A stretch of DNA of 64,000 nucleotides from Xestospongia muta (lineage: Eukaryota > Porifera > Demospongiae > Haplosclerida > Petrosiidae), in assembly GCA_963693285.1 (NCBI GenBank), contig OY848917.1, positions 19,635,745 to 19,699,744 on the forward strand, in the 5' to 3' direction. This document shows positions 22,701 through 33,747 of the stretch, one piece after another. The number at the start of each line of letters is the position of its first letter. Positions within the stretch are counted from its first letter, which is position 1. Both the position numbers and the translations under genes were made by a program. The notes beneath the pieces are model-generated. The model made no database searches. It saw only the letters and a program-made list of their open reading frames with translations, and was not told the DNA's origin.

Positions 22701-23118
22701 AGATGTAATGGGTTGTGGTGTTCGATTCACAAATTTGGAAGATGATGATTTACTCAATGGTTACGACAGTGAATCAGACACAAGCCTACCTGATGAGGTT
22801 ACAGAAAGACGACCATTTCATTTTGGTGATGACTACTCATCTGATGAAGACTATGAAGACTATTTTGATGATCCTCCTCTTGGACTTTTTGGAGGACTTC
22901 GAGGTTTACCTCCACCACCAATGCCACTGGTACGTTCCATATCAAAACAAAAGTCAAAAAAAGAAGGAGGCAGAACAATTATGATCTATTTCACCAAAAA
23001 TGGTGAAGAGATAGGAGAAACCGAGTGTACTCTACCCTCTGGAGGTTTTTATCCTGTAGTAGCTATGTTAAGTAGAGGAGAAAAAATCAAAGTAAATTTG
23101 CAACCATTTAGTGGATAA
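19745..23118 (+). CDS. SPRYD3: SPRYD3 orthologue, two SPRY domains
   Basis: Five coding exons join without frame conflict: 19745-19747 (ATG only), 19825-20073, 20807-20915, 21292-21432 and 22283-23118. They give 445 residues. SPRY1 (about 30-175) has LNYFEYEIL, GIGVGALNYP, MPGWNRDSIGYHADDGKLF, FGPTC, GDIMGCGV and VFFTKNG. SPRY2 starts near 205 and repeats these landmarks (HYFELEIL, IAIGLAKTTYP, PGWNAGAVGYHADDGK, FGPTC, GDVMGCGV, IYFTKNG). It is split by an acidic and Pro/Gly-rich insert (SDEDYEDYFDD..PPPPMP). The end, GGFYPVVAMLSRGEKIKVN and so on to FSG, matches human SPRYD3 well. It is probably a cytosolic protein-binding scaffold. A possible AATAAA polyadenylation signal lies at 23493. Confidence 0.9.
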
Positions 23119-23535
23119 GGTAGACAGTGTAGTGTGTGTTAATTGATTTTTTAAGAAAAAGTTATTTATCATAGTTATGTCTCAGTATTGATTATAAAAA
23201 AATTCTAAAAATTATTTACCCACTTTTATATTCTATAGAATGTATTATTATGTATTAAGTTGTTTTAAATTGTATTTTTTTAAACTTTCCTTGCTGTCTG
23301 TATTTTGTTCTAAAAACTATTAAGAGTGGACTTCTTTATCATCTAAGACAAGTTTGCCATTATACCTCGTCCATTTTTCACTACATCATATAGTTGCATC
23401 ATCTTGATTCTATCCTCACTTCTCTATGCATATATATAACAATATAATTTTACTCATGTAATGGAAACATTCTTACAATAACTGAAAAGGGAAATAAAAT
23501 TAATGCAGCATTTCACACATTAGTCAATGTTGACT
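23119..23535. other. Convergent 3' intergenic region
   Basis: This lies between the 3' ends of the SPRYD3 orthologue (plus) and the MRH gene (minus). It is AT-rich UTR-like sequence with AATAAA at 23493-23498. No gene is seen. Confidence 0.45.
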
Positions 23536-25969
23536 TCAACAAGCATATTTAGTAAAAACATGAAAGTGAGCCTGATCAGATTCTTTGAAATGTTCCATTA
23601 TTGGGCCGTCTATAGTAACATTACCTTGACACACAAAATAGATCCTAGCTTCATAGCGAGTAATGTGGTCGACCATATCACCATTATAATAATCTAAGTA
23701 GACACCTAATAACAAATTAAAGAAGAGGTACTTGCATATCTGTAAATAATATTCATTACAGCTTTGTTGAATACCACACAGTCTCATCCCAAACAAACTA
23801 CAGTCTCTTCATGTTACATTTGACCTTTGTTTTTTTGCTGTAAATTTACATTTCTTATTCAATATTGAACTATAAGGTACCGCATTACTCTGATAGTGCC
23901 TCAAATCTGCAAACAATATGTATGATGGTTCTGAAATTAGCTTTATTACCAAAGATGGCCCATAAGGACATATATAATTTTGTGTATCAAAAAAATTTTA
24001 CATGGTCAAAGTTATTGTAAATAGACTTTAGTATTCATTAAAGTTGTCAATTTGTAACATTCCAATTAGTGAGTGTTTGTTGTGACACTACATGTGATAA
24101 TAATTAACCACATAGTGATTGTTCACATGACAACTATACATTTTATTACATCATCCTATACAGGTTATGGTTCTCACATACACATGACTATTAATTTGGA
24201 AAGCATACAAGTTACACTAAAAATCATTACAGAAATTGTCAAAAGAAATGAGAAATGTAATTCACAATGTTATTTCCTAAACCTTCTTTCTGTGTTGTCA
24301 GTTAAACATGATATACAATACGTTTTTAAAAAAGATAATTTACAAGCTCATTGTAAGTTAATGGTGAGCTGAAGACAATCATACAATTGTTTTATCATGA
24401 CCACTTTAACTTACCATCATTAAATGGGTTTGGTTCAAAGGTAGCAACGTCAAGACTCCCAAGAGACACGCACTTTTTAGTATCTCCTCTATACTATTAA
24501 TAAACCATAAAAAGCAGATAATAAATACATGTAATAATACTTGTATTTTGATAGAATGTTTCAACATTCAATGATGCAATACACATGCAATCATATAATA
24601 AGTACAGTAGACCCTCGATTATCCGGACCACAGTTATCCGGATCTTCGATTATCTGGATAAGGAATTGAGACCGGAAGTGACCAGGTGGCAAGTTAAATT
24701 CTTCAAATTACAATAGCAATGGCATATTGATTGTGAGATTATCTACTTCTTTAGCCAGGCTTAGCACTTCGCCTATAAAAGGAGTCCAGACTCTCTTAAA
24801 AACGTGATGTCCTCGAATCACACTTTCCAAATTTAAGGTACATGTACTACTGGTAGCCATTAGGGTGTGGTCTTGCTACGATTATGATTAATTAAAAGCT
24901 CATGCATTTAATAACCACCACACCCACTAATTAAACCCTTTCTCTTATCTGGTCATTTTCATTTATCCAGAAATAGGATTTTCTTTCTGTCCAAAGGGGT
25001 CTGGATAATCGAGGGTCTACTGTACTTAATGCAATAATAATGGCACATGTGTATCTAAACACTATAATCTAACTACCAAAAACACTGGTGCAGTTCCAGA
25101 ACATGGTGACATAGGAGTGGCCACGTTTTGACATATTGCCAACTGCACGGTAATATTTATAGTATCAGAGAAGTTTGGATTAGTGAGTATATTGTCTGCT
25201 GTGCTAACAACAGTCTGTTTAAAAAGATACCTGGAAATACACACAAAGTATTTTTACTCAACTATATAAAACATTAAAAGCATTATATTATATAATTATT
25301 GTATTTAATAATTGCCAAGTGCTTTAACACAAGGGAATTAATCCAAACAGTCCAACAAATCACACCTTATTTTTACAATATATGTAGAGGTGTTTCTGTC
25401 ATGATTAGGTATTGTAATTAAGTTAACAAATTTTAAAGCTTTCTTTTCTTTTGAATTAGGACAGATATATAGTTGGACTAAAAAATCAAAGCAATATTAT
25501 GTGTGATTTCATCATTTACTGTATATGTGTATTCGTGTATTCCTAATAGTAATATATAGACAACACTTGAAATAACCAGCTAATATAATCCTGAATGAGA
25601 GTCAATATCAAAAACATTAAATGGGTCTATTTACTAAAACTGAAATTAACACTTATATATATATCAACTACACATCTGATCTCTTACGAGGAAAAAACTA
25701 ATTTCTACACATTGCAGGACACTTTGTGTATTTTCGCTAACTAATACTAAAGACACATCATTGTGTTAATGCATTTTATGATTTTCATTTTATTGGAACA
25801 TTACAGTGGACAATATAACTGACTACTGACATGCGTGAACATACTCTTTCTTTAAAGGTGACAGATTAAACATTTTCCCATTCACAGTGTAAGTGCAATC
25901 GTGAACGTCTCCTTCTGCACATTTGATAATCAAGAACAACAGGAACACAATGACAACTGGAGCCTTCAT
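23536..25969 (-). CDS. Secreted single-domain MRH / mannose-6-phosphate receptor-like protein
   Basis: Four exons join to 175 residues: 25969-25845, 25230-25077, 24493-24415 and 23705-23536. Residues 1-19 are a signal peptide (MKAPVVIVFLLFLIIKC). One MRH domain fills the rest: CTYTVNGKMFNLSPL at the start, ITVQLAICQNV and SPCSGTAPVFL in the middle, then LGSL, GVYLDYYNGDM, YFVCQ and the final FHVFTKYAC before the stop. This follows the repeat pattern of cation-independent mannose-6-phosphate receptor. There is no transmembrane segment, so it would be lumenal or secreted. The Cys usually seen after GD and the Glu usually near the last strand (FEW) are missing here (NGDMVDH, FHVF), so lectin activity is doubtful. 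A MITE lies in intron 2. Confidence 0.8.
24605..25022. mobile_element. Pogo/Tigger-like MITE, 418 bp
   Basis: It has terminal inverted repeats of about 24 bp with one mismatch, beginning CAGTAGACCCTCGATTATCC at 24605 and mirrored at the right end at 25022. The element is flanked by TA on both sides (24603-24604 and 25023-25024). The end sequence and TA target duplication are typical of pogo/Tigger-type elements. It has no transposase ORF, so it is non-autonomous. It sits in an intron of the MRH gene. Confidence 0.85.
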
Positions 25970-26571
25970 TGTCTCTTCCTACTAAGGTGCTATACAACAC
26001 GTGATAGGGTAACCCCAACAGACTGTGCACAGCAACCACCGTCAACCACGTGACTACTAGAATACCACGCAAGATTATCATGCCATGTAATTTAAAAACT
26101 GTACGTCCTGTTGTTATCGAAAGTACAGACAGAAATCTTCGAGATTACACAAGTCGATATAATGTAAATAATGACAAGACTGATAAAAGATGAATCCTTG
26201 TTGTAGAAGGATGATAATAATTACTTTATACCAAAACAAGAATACTTATAGTCACTGAGTACACTCATTATAATACTTGGAGATAGTCCATATATTCAAT
26301 TATTTACTCAGACAACTCAGGAAATTTAATTCAAATATCATCCTGAAGACCCAACAAAATTAACGTCTTACTTTTATCGATTTATGCATAATCTCATAAA
26401 ATAAGGCTGCACTCTAGCTCTCATCTCTCATACAGATTTAAATATTAGTAATGCAATACCATCACACAATTTATAAACTAGACATTAGTATTTTTCTTAA
26501 AATATAATGCAAGGAGATAAGATAAAGCAAAAAATTTAATTGAACAATATATACATTTAAATTATAAATGT
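25970..26571. other. Intergenic, with a module of the small-gene cluster
   Basis: The part 26185-26480 is a clear copy of 29860-30240: 'GATGAATCCTTGTTGTAGAA', then 'ACTTATAGTCACTGA.TACAC' and 'CATCTCTC.TACAG.TTT'. It is therefore the 3' flank of the minus-strand members of the small two-exon family. The proximal 100 bp at 25970 is the 5' side of the MRH gene. Confidence 0.5.
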
Positions 26572-27143
26572 CTATTTTGTTTGACAAGCATACAGTGACT
26601 TCCTGATATCTTCAAGAGATGCCTGGTTCAACTCACTAGGAAATGTACACTTCTTTAACTGATCTTTCTTCTTCATTTCACACAAATGATATGATATATC
26701 TACTACATCTACTATATTTTGAGTGATTTGTGCAGTGTTTGGATCACAAAATGTCAGTTCCTTTGTTTCAACTAATATCTACATGACAAAAAATTACTAT
26801 CAATAGATACAGTATAATAGTACCACTAATACAATAGGATTCTATTTACTTTATATATATCTGAGAGTACATAATGTAGCAGCTGTGATACAGGTATGCA
26901 TTGAGGTTTAAATACACTGCCATTGTAAACTGTTACAGTACCCAAGTCAGTCTTGTTCTCAACAATATAACTCCACTGCTCTTCCCAGTCTTGTATTATT
27001 GTAATCAGTTTCTTTGTAGTGTCTGACATCAACAAGAACATCTTACTGTTATCAGTGACATCTTGAAATGTTAAGGTAGTAAACTGCTCTAGTAAACTGT
27101 TTAAAACAACAGTAATGCTGTTAAACATATTGGTAATCTCCAT
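26572..27143 (-). CDS. Small two-exon family, member A (unknown function)
   Basis: Exon 1 27143-26850 and exon 2 26778-26572 join in phase 0 across a 71-nt intron, giving 166 residues. There is no signal peptide or membrane segment. The N-terminal half looks helical and leucine-rich (MEITNMFNSITVVLNSLLEQ). It leads into the family core DLGTVTVYNGSVFKPQ, IPVSQLLHYVLSD at the end of exon 1. Exon 2 begins ILVETKEL, has a basic patch (MKKKDQLKKC) and ends KSLYACQTK. A TATA-like TATAAAAAAG lies about 50 nt upstream of the ATG on the minus strand. I do not recognise the family. Eight other copies or relics in 26.5-39 kb share the structure. This is the only intact minus-strand member. Confidence 0.75.
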
Positions 27144-28443
27144 GACTAAGTGACGATTTTAATTTATCACTTGAACAAATAGAGCTTTTTTATAACAAAA
27201 GTTCACAATACATATCCTGTAATGTAGGGTCACATCTGAACCTCTTTAATGAGTGGGAGCCCTTTGATGTGTACATCCTGTAATAATGTCATTATGTTAT
27301 ATATTCCATGTGTTATATTACTTTATATAGTTATACTTTTATTATAATAATGATATAATGACAATACATGATGAACCTTGTTGCAAAAAGGATGGTAATA
27401 ATCCTTTTTACCATAAGATGTTTCTAGTCAATACAAAGGGCTAGTCAATATAATCGTTTTCTCAGACAACTTAGGAAGTTGTATCACCCTTAAGCTTAAG
27501 GCTAACAAAATTAATTATCCATATGACATGAGTTATGCTAATTGTGAAATAACATGTACAGCTGTTATAATATTTTGACTTAAAAGTAAGTGTATAGACT
27601 CTGTGTCTCATCTCTTATATAGTTTAAAACATTAGCCATGCTATTCCATTACTACAATACATACATCACATGAACTACTGCATTATTGTCATAATAATTA
27701 TAATGAGCTAGTAAATTCAATTAATTTGTTAATGTTCATTGTTAAATAGAATGGTTGATTTAACAAAGTCATGTATTCATTTCACCACATTGAACTAGTA
27801 CTAAATAACTTCTATAATAAAATAACCAACATATCTGATATTGACACATAAAATAGATTAGTTCTGTGATCCAGAGCAGCTAGTTCATGGTCTTTAGGGT
27901 TACATACTAAATACATGCCAGTTTAACTTCTGATTAGTTAAATAAAACAATTTCATGGATACTAGTTATGGAATATGACTATGCAATGATTTAGTAAAAT
28001 GATCAATAGACATCAACCTATACAGGAGTAGCTATTAACTATAACTAATAGATAAATAGTCAAAATTACCATCTACTCTCAATATTCTCATATATACACT
28101 AAAAAAATGAAGTTCATATGCAGAGCAATTCAAATGAAAGTAGACAGATACATACTCAATATAATAATATAAAGCACAGATGGTGTTCATAAAGGACAAA
28201 GGTCGCTCAAATGTATTTAATTAATAAGGTAGAAGTGGATGTGATGCCATCAGAGGACAACGATACAGGATGTACGATTAAACTTTGATGTAAAGATGAA
28301 AAGGAAGAAGACCAGATGTAATTACTTAGTAATATTATAAAGGCAACTTGATCTGATGTAGAGTTTAGTTATATATATAAGCAGTTACCCGTAAATATCT
28401 CTCAAGTACTGACTTTATTCAAAACCTCGATTCAAGAAACAAA
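27144..28443. promoter_or_regulatory. Divergent spacer between members A and B
   Basis: About 1.3 kb lies between two start codons facing apart. Large parts recur, in order, at 30775-31945, 32252-33441 and 33748-35033. Examples are 'AACCAACATATCTGATATTG', 'TTAGTTCTGTGATCCAGA' and 'GTCTTTAGGGTTACATACTA'. It must hold the promoter of each gene. Conservation of long noncoding blocks reflects recent duplication, and possibly shared regulation. No ORF. Confidence 0.55.
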
Positions 28444-29018
28444 ATGAGTCTTAGTGAAGTTAAAGATATTGCCAACACTTTAGATAACATTGCTGTACTT
28501 CTAAACAAGATGGAGAGCCAATTCAACACCTTAGACTTCAGCAATGACAAGACAACCTCTTCCATTTCAGATGCCCTGAGAAGACTCAATAACATGGTAC
28601 TAAGCTGGCAAGAACAATGGAGTGGAGCCATGATTAATAATGTTGACTTAGGCACTGTAACTGTTTACGAAGGCAGCATTTTTAAACCACAAAGTATACC
28701 AGTAACACAATTACTTCACTCTGTATTATCAGATGTGCATCAAGTAAGCTTTGCTATTTAATTGTTCAGATAAATTTATAATGCCTTCTTTGATTTTAGA
28801 TTTTGACTGAAACTGAAGAAATCCTACCAGAAAATCTTCATACACAAGTGTTTGAAAAAGTCACCAACATCATACTGATCTCTACACATCTCCATGAAAT
28901 GAAGAGCAAAGGACAACTAAGAGATTGTGCTTTTCCATGTGACCAAGACAAAGAAGTCTTAGAAGACATCAGCCAGTCATTACAATCATATCAGGGATTA
29001 CAAATCTGTTGTCAATAA
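28444..29018 (+). CDS. Small two-exon family, member B
   Basis: Exon 1 28444-28743 and exon 2 28800-29018, 56-nt intron, phase 0, 172 residues. It starts MSLSEVKDIANTLDNIAVLL. The core is DLGTVTVYEGSIFKPQ, IPVTQLLHSVLSDVHQ. Exon 2 starts ILTETEEILPENLHTQ and ends QSYQGLQICCQ. It is rich in Leu, Ser, Glu and Asp, without signal peptide or membrane helix, so cytosolic or nuclear. A TATA-like TATATATAA is at 28370-28380. It is divergent from member A, with which it shares about a third of residues by eye, and nearly identical to members F and G. Function unknown. Confidence 0.8.
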
Positions 29019-29584
29019 AATTATAACATGCATATAATATACACTGTATTACCACATGTATTGTAAATACATGATAATTTTGTTGTTTTTATTGTTTGTT
29101 TCTTCATTATTTTGAATTCAACAAGTCCATTTTAAATTATTAAATAGTGGTGGTAGTTATTATAAAACTAAAATGAAAGAATTGTAAATGTAAAATGAAA
29201 GAGATGAACATACATTGTGCATGATCATTCCTTATCAGGCTCTGGATTATATACATTACCTATATATTTATGTTACATATCAATCTATCGTCTCCTGTCT
29301 AGACCTACACACTAACTTGAGTGAGACTTTTGTGTCCTAGCTAAGCAATGTGACATATGTTTGAAAGATATGGGAAGTCATCATGTTGTTCTTGTTACTT
29401 CATAATTACATGAAACATTACACAATTAACTAATTATCTTGTATTGGTCATCATTAGTCACATTACTGATGAGAAAAAATATCATGTATGCATAAATATA
29501 TATTAGGAATGTCATAATTGGTTTACTCAATACCACAGGCATGCAAGATCACATGCTCAGTCATATCACAGAGAAAGTATTTGG
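29019..29584. other. Intergenic, nothing recognised
   Basis: 3' region of member B. AT-rich, with no credible gene; parts of 29060-29160 resemble the 3' flank of member F at 35690-35770. Confidence 0.4.
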
Positions 29585-29632
29585 ACTGTTTAAAAAAACA
29601 GTAATGCTGTTAAATGTATTGGCGATCTTCAT
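29585..29632 (-). pseudogene. Small two-exon family, 5' fragment
   Basis: On the minus strand from 29632 the sequence reads as the first 15 or so codons of a family member (ATGAAGATCGCCAATACATT, then AACAGCATTACTGTT), after which similarity stops. The upstream side (29633-29700) keeps the minus-type 5' flank. It is a truncated copy. Confidence 0.55.
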
Positions 29633-29859
29633 GACTAGAAAGGATTTTAATTTATCACTTGAAAAAATAGCTGCTCTTTATGACAAAAGTTCACATTATA
29701 TACCCAGTATATAACATGTACTTTTTTGATCCCATTAATGCTTATAGTCTAGCACAACTCACACATCCTACAATGTCATGATATTATGTACTCTATACGT
29801 GTTTATACCCTCAGTATTACTTCATTTAGTTACACTTTTATTATACTGATAAGACTAAT

Positions 29860-30284
29860 AAAGATGAATCCTTGTTGTAGAAGGATGATCATAATTACTT
29901 CATATCAAAACAGGAATACTTATAGTCACTGAATACACTCATTGTAGCAATTACAGATAGTCCTTATCAATTGTTTGCTCAGACAACTCAGGAAATTTCA
30001 TTAAGTATTATCCTGAAGACTCAACAACATTAATGTTTTACCTTTATCCATTTATGCATAATCTCATGTGTATTGCTACTGTGAAATAAGAACTATTGTG
30101 ATGTCTTGATTTTATAAAAATTGTGTAGGCTCTAGTTCTCATCTCTCGTACAGTTTTGAAACATTAGTAATGCAATACCATCACACAATTAATAAACTAG
30201 ATATTAGTACTTTTCTTAAAATAGAATGTAAAGGAACTGATATACAAGTAAGTGTATACAGAAAGAAAATTGATTAAATTATAA
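29860..30284. repeat. 3' flank of member C, copy of 26185-26570
   Basis: Same order of landmarks as the 3' flank of member A, which shows that C arose by duplication of a block covering A and its flanks. Confidence 0.55.
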
Positions 30285-30288
30285 ATTT

Positions 30289-30754
30289 CTATTTTTTTTG
30301 ACAAGCATACAGTGACTTCCTGATATCTTCAAGAAATGCCTGGTTCATCTCAATAGGAAATGTACAGTTCTTTAACTGATCTTTCTTCTTCATTTCACAC
30401 AAATGATATGATATAACTACTACATCTACTATATTTTGAGTGATTTGTGCAGTGTTTGGATCACAATATGTCAGTTCCTTTGTTTCAAACTAATATCTAC
30501 ATGACAAAAAATTACTATCAACAGATATAGTATAATAGTACCACCAATACAATAGGATTCTACTTACTTTATATATATCTGAGAGTACATGATGTAGCAG
30601 CTGTGATACAGGTATGCATTGAGGTTTAAAGACACTTCCATTGTAAACAGTTACATCTAGTATTGGTGACATCTAGTATTGATAAGGTAGTAAACTGTTC
30701 TAGTAAAGTGTTTAAAACAACAGTAATGCTGTTAAATGTATTGTTAATCTCTAT
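30289..30754 (-). pseudogene. Small two-exon family, member C, broken
   Basis: The initiator is ATA instead of ATG (30754). The middle of exon 1 is deleted between TTLS and VTVYNGSVFKPQ, removing about 40 residues including the EEQW segment. Exon 2 has an extra T after its first codons, giving TGA. The splice sites and the core motif (VYNGSVFKPQ, IPVSQLLHHVLSD) are still visible. It is otherwise very close to member A. Confidence 0.75.
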
Positions 30755-30774
30755 GACTAAACAACGATTTTAAT

Positions 30775-31945
30775 TTATCATTTGAACAAATAGAGCTTTT
30801 TTATAACAAAAGTTCACATTACATATCCTATAATGTAAGGTCACACTTGGACCCTTTTGATGTGTGGGAGCCCTTTGATGTGTACATCCTGTAATAATGT
30901 CATGATGTTATATATTCCATGTGTTATATTACCTTATTAAGTTATACTTTTATTATTATAATGATAATATTGATACAAGATAAACCTTGTTGTAAGAAGT
31001 ATGGTAATAGTTACTTTATACCATAAGATGTTTCTAGTCAATACAAAGGGCTAGTCAATATAATTGTTTCCCCAGACAACTCGGGAAGTTGTATCATCCT
31101 AAAGACTAACAAAATTAATATCTTTATCCATATGACATGAGTTATGCTAATGTGAAATAACACGTATAGCTGTTATAATATTTTGACTTAAAAGTAAGTG
31201 TATAGACTCTGTGTCTCATCTCTTATATAGTTTTAAACATTAGCCATGCTATTTCATTACTACAATACATACATCATATGAACTACTGCATTATTGTCAT
31301 AATAATTATAATGAGCAAGTTAATTCAATTAATTTGTTAATATTCACTGTTAAATAAACTTCTTGATTTAACAAAATCATGTATTTATTTCAACATATTG
31401 AACTAGTACTAAATAACTTCTATTATAAAATAACCAACATATCTGATATTGACACATAAAATAGATTAGTTCTGTGATCCAGAGCAGCTAGTTCATGGTC
31501 TTTAGGGTTACATACTAAATACATGCCAGTTTAACTTCTGATTAGTTAAGTAACAATTTCATGGATACTAGTTATGGAACATATGAGTATACAATGACTT
31601 AATAAAATGATCATTAGACATCAACCTATACAGAAGTAGCTATGTAATATGGGTACTTAATTATAAGTATTAGGTACATAGTCAAATTTACCATCTACTC
31701 TCAGTATTCCCACATATATACAAACAAAATTGAAGTTCATATTCAGAGCAATTCAAATGAAAGATACATACTGAATATAATAATGTAAAACATAGATGGT
31801 GTACATAAAGAATAACGTCAATGAATTTAATTAATAAAGTAGGAATGGATGCAAAGTCATGGATTACGATGAAATACAGGATGTTTTGTTAACTGTAATG
31901 ATGATCCAGCAGGAAGTCGAATGCATGATTATAGTTACTAATGTT
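30775..31945. repeat. Second copy of the divergent spacer
   Basis: Collinear with 27144-28340. At about 31945 it runs, without a plus-strand gene, straight into the intron-side end of member D. That junction is the breakpoint of a rearrangement. Confidence 0.6.
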
Positions 31946-31975
31946 AATAGTACCACCAATACAATTGGATGTTAC

Positions 31976-32251
31976 TTACTTTATACATAATATAGCAGCT
32001 GTGATACATTGAGGTTTAAATACACTGCCATTGTAAACAGTTATGGTACCCAAGTCAGTCTTGTTCTCAACAATACAACTCCACTGCTCTTCCCAGTCTT
32101 GTATTATAGTAATCAGTTTCTTTGTAGTGTCTGACATCAACAAGAACATCTTACTGTTATCAGTGACATCTTGAAATGTTAAGGTAGTAAACTGTTCTTG
32201 TAGACTGTTTAAAATAACAGTAATGCTGTTAAACATATTGGTAGTCTCCAT
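31976..32251 (-). pseudogene. Small two-exon family, member D, lacks exon 2
   Basis: Exon 1 is intact from METTNMFNSITV through DLGTITVYNGSVFKPQC. It has then lost 7 and about 12 nt in the IPVSQLLH..LSD part, shifting the frame and ending ITAAILCIK and stop. Beyond it, where the intron and exon 2 should be, lies sequence matching the upstream flank of a plus-strand member (34840-34940). A 91-residue product is possible, but the gene is structurally truncated. Confidence 0.7.
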
Positions 32252-33441
32252 GACTAAGTGACGATTTTAATTTATCACTTAAACAAATAGAGCTTTTTAT
32301 AACAAAAGTTCACAATACATATCCTGTAATGTAAGGTCACATCTGAACCTCTTTAATGAGTGGGAGCCCTTTGATGTGCACATCCTGTAATAATGTCATG
32401 ATGTTATATATTCCATGTGTTATATTACCTTATTAAGTTATACTTTTATTATTATAATGATAATAATGATACAAGATAAACCTTGTTGTAAGAAGGATGG
32501 TAATAGTTACTTTATACCATAAGATGTTTCTAGTCAATACAAAGGTCTAGTCAATATAATTGTTTCCTTGTACAACTCAGGAAGTTGTATCATCCTAAAG
32601 ACTAACAAAATTAATATCTTTATCCATATGACATGAGTTATGCTAATGTGAAATAACACGTACAGCTGTTATAATATTTTGACTTAAAAGTAAGTGTATA
32701 GACTCTGTGTCTCATCTCTTATATAGTTTTAAACATTAGCCATGCTATTTCATTACTACAGTACATACATCGTATGAACTACTGCATTATTGTCATAATA
32801 ATTATAATGAGCAAGTTAATTCAATTAATTTGTTAATGTTCACTGTTAAATAAACTTCTTGATTTAACAAAGTCATGTATTCATTTCACCACATTGAACT
32901 AGTACTAAATAACTTCTATAATAAAGTAACCAACATATCTGATATTGACACATAAAATAGATTAGTTCTGTGATCCAGAGCAGCTAGTTCATGGTCTTTA
33001 GGGTTACATACTAAATACATGCCAGTTTAACTTCTGATTAGTTAAGTAACAATTTCATGGATACTAGTTATGGAACATATGAGTATACAATGACTTAATA
33101 AAATGATCATTAGACATCAACCTATACAGAAGTAGCTATGTAATATGGGTACTTAATTATAAGTATTAGGTACATAGTCAAATTTACCATCTACTCTCAG
33201 TATTCCCACATATATACAAACAAAATTGAAGTTCATATTCAGAGCAATTCAAATGAAAGATACATACTGAATATAATAATGTAAAACATAGATGGTGTAC
33301 ATAAAGAATAACGTCAATGAATTTAATTAATAAAGTAGGAATGGATGCAAAGTCATGGATTACGATGAAATACAGGATGTTTTGTTAACTGTAATGATGA
33401 TCCAGCAGGAAGTCGAATGCATGATTATAGTTACTAATGTT
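32252..33441. repeat. Third copy of the divergent spacer
   Basis: Collinear with 30775-31945 and 33748-34940. It separates truncated members D and E. No ORF of its own. Confidence 0.55.
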
Positions 33442-33471
33442 AATAGTACCACCAATACAATTGGATGTTAC

Positions 33472-33747
33472 TTACTTTATACATAATATAGCAGCTGTGA
33501 TACATTGAGGTTTAAATACACTGCCATTGTAAACAGTTATGGTACCCAAGTCAGTCTTGTTCTCAACAATATAACTCCACTGCTCTTCCCAGTCTTGTAT
33601 TATAGTAATCAGTTTCTTTGTAGTGTCTGACATCAACAAGAACATCTTACTGTTATCAGTGACATCTTGAAATGTTAAGGTAGTAAACTGTTCTTGTAGA
33701 CTGTTTAAAACAACAGTAATGCTGTTAAACATATTGGTAGTCTCCAT
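33472..33747 (-). pseudogene. Small two-exon family, member E, lacks exon 2
   Basis: Almost identical to member D: the same truncation, the same ending ITAAILCIK and the same foreign junction. D and E differ at only two residues by eye (V or I near residue 13, and C or Y after EEQWS). E is the tandem partner of D. Confidence 0.7.

Noticed and set aside
25866..26081. 71-codon minus-strand ORF with a hydrophobic start
   Set aside because: It is in a different frame from the MRH gene's exon 1 (25969-25845), which has a signal peptide, matching domain start and a frame-consistent donor.
28419..28655. Minus-strand ORF, also at 35009-35245 and 36713-36982
   Set aside because: Antisense shadows of exon 1 of members B, F and G; conserved only because the sense exons are near-identical.
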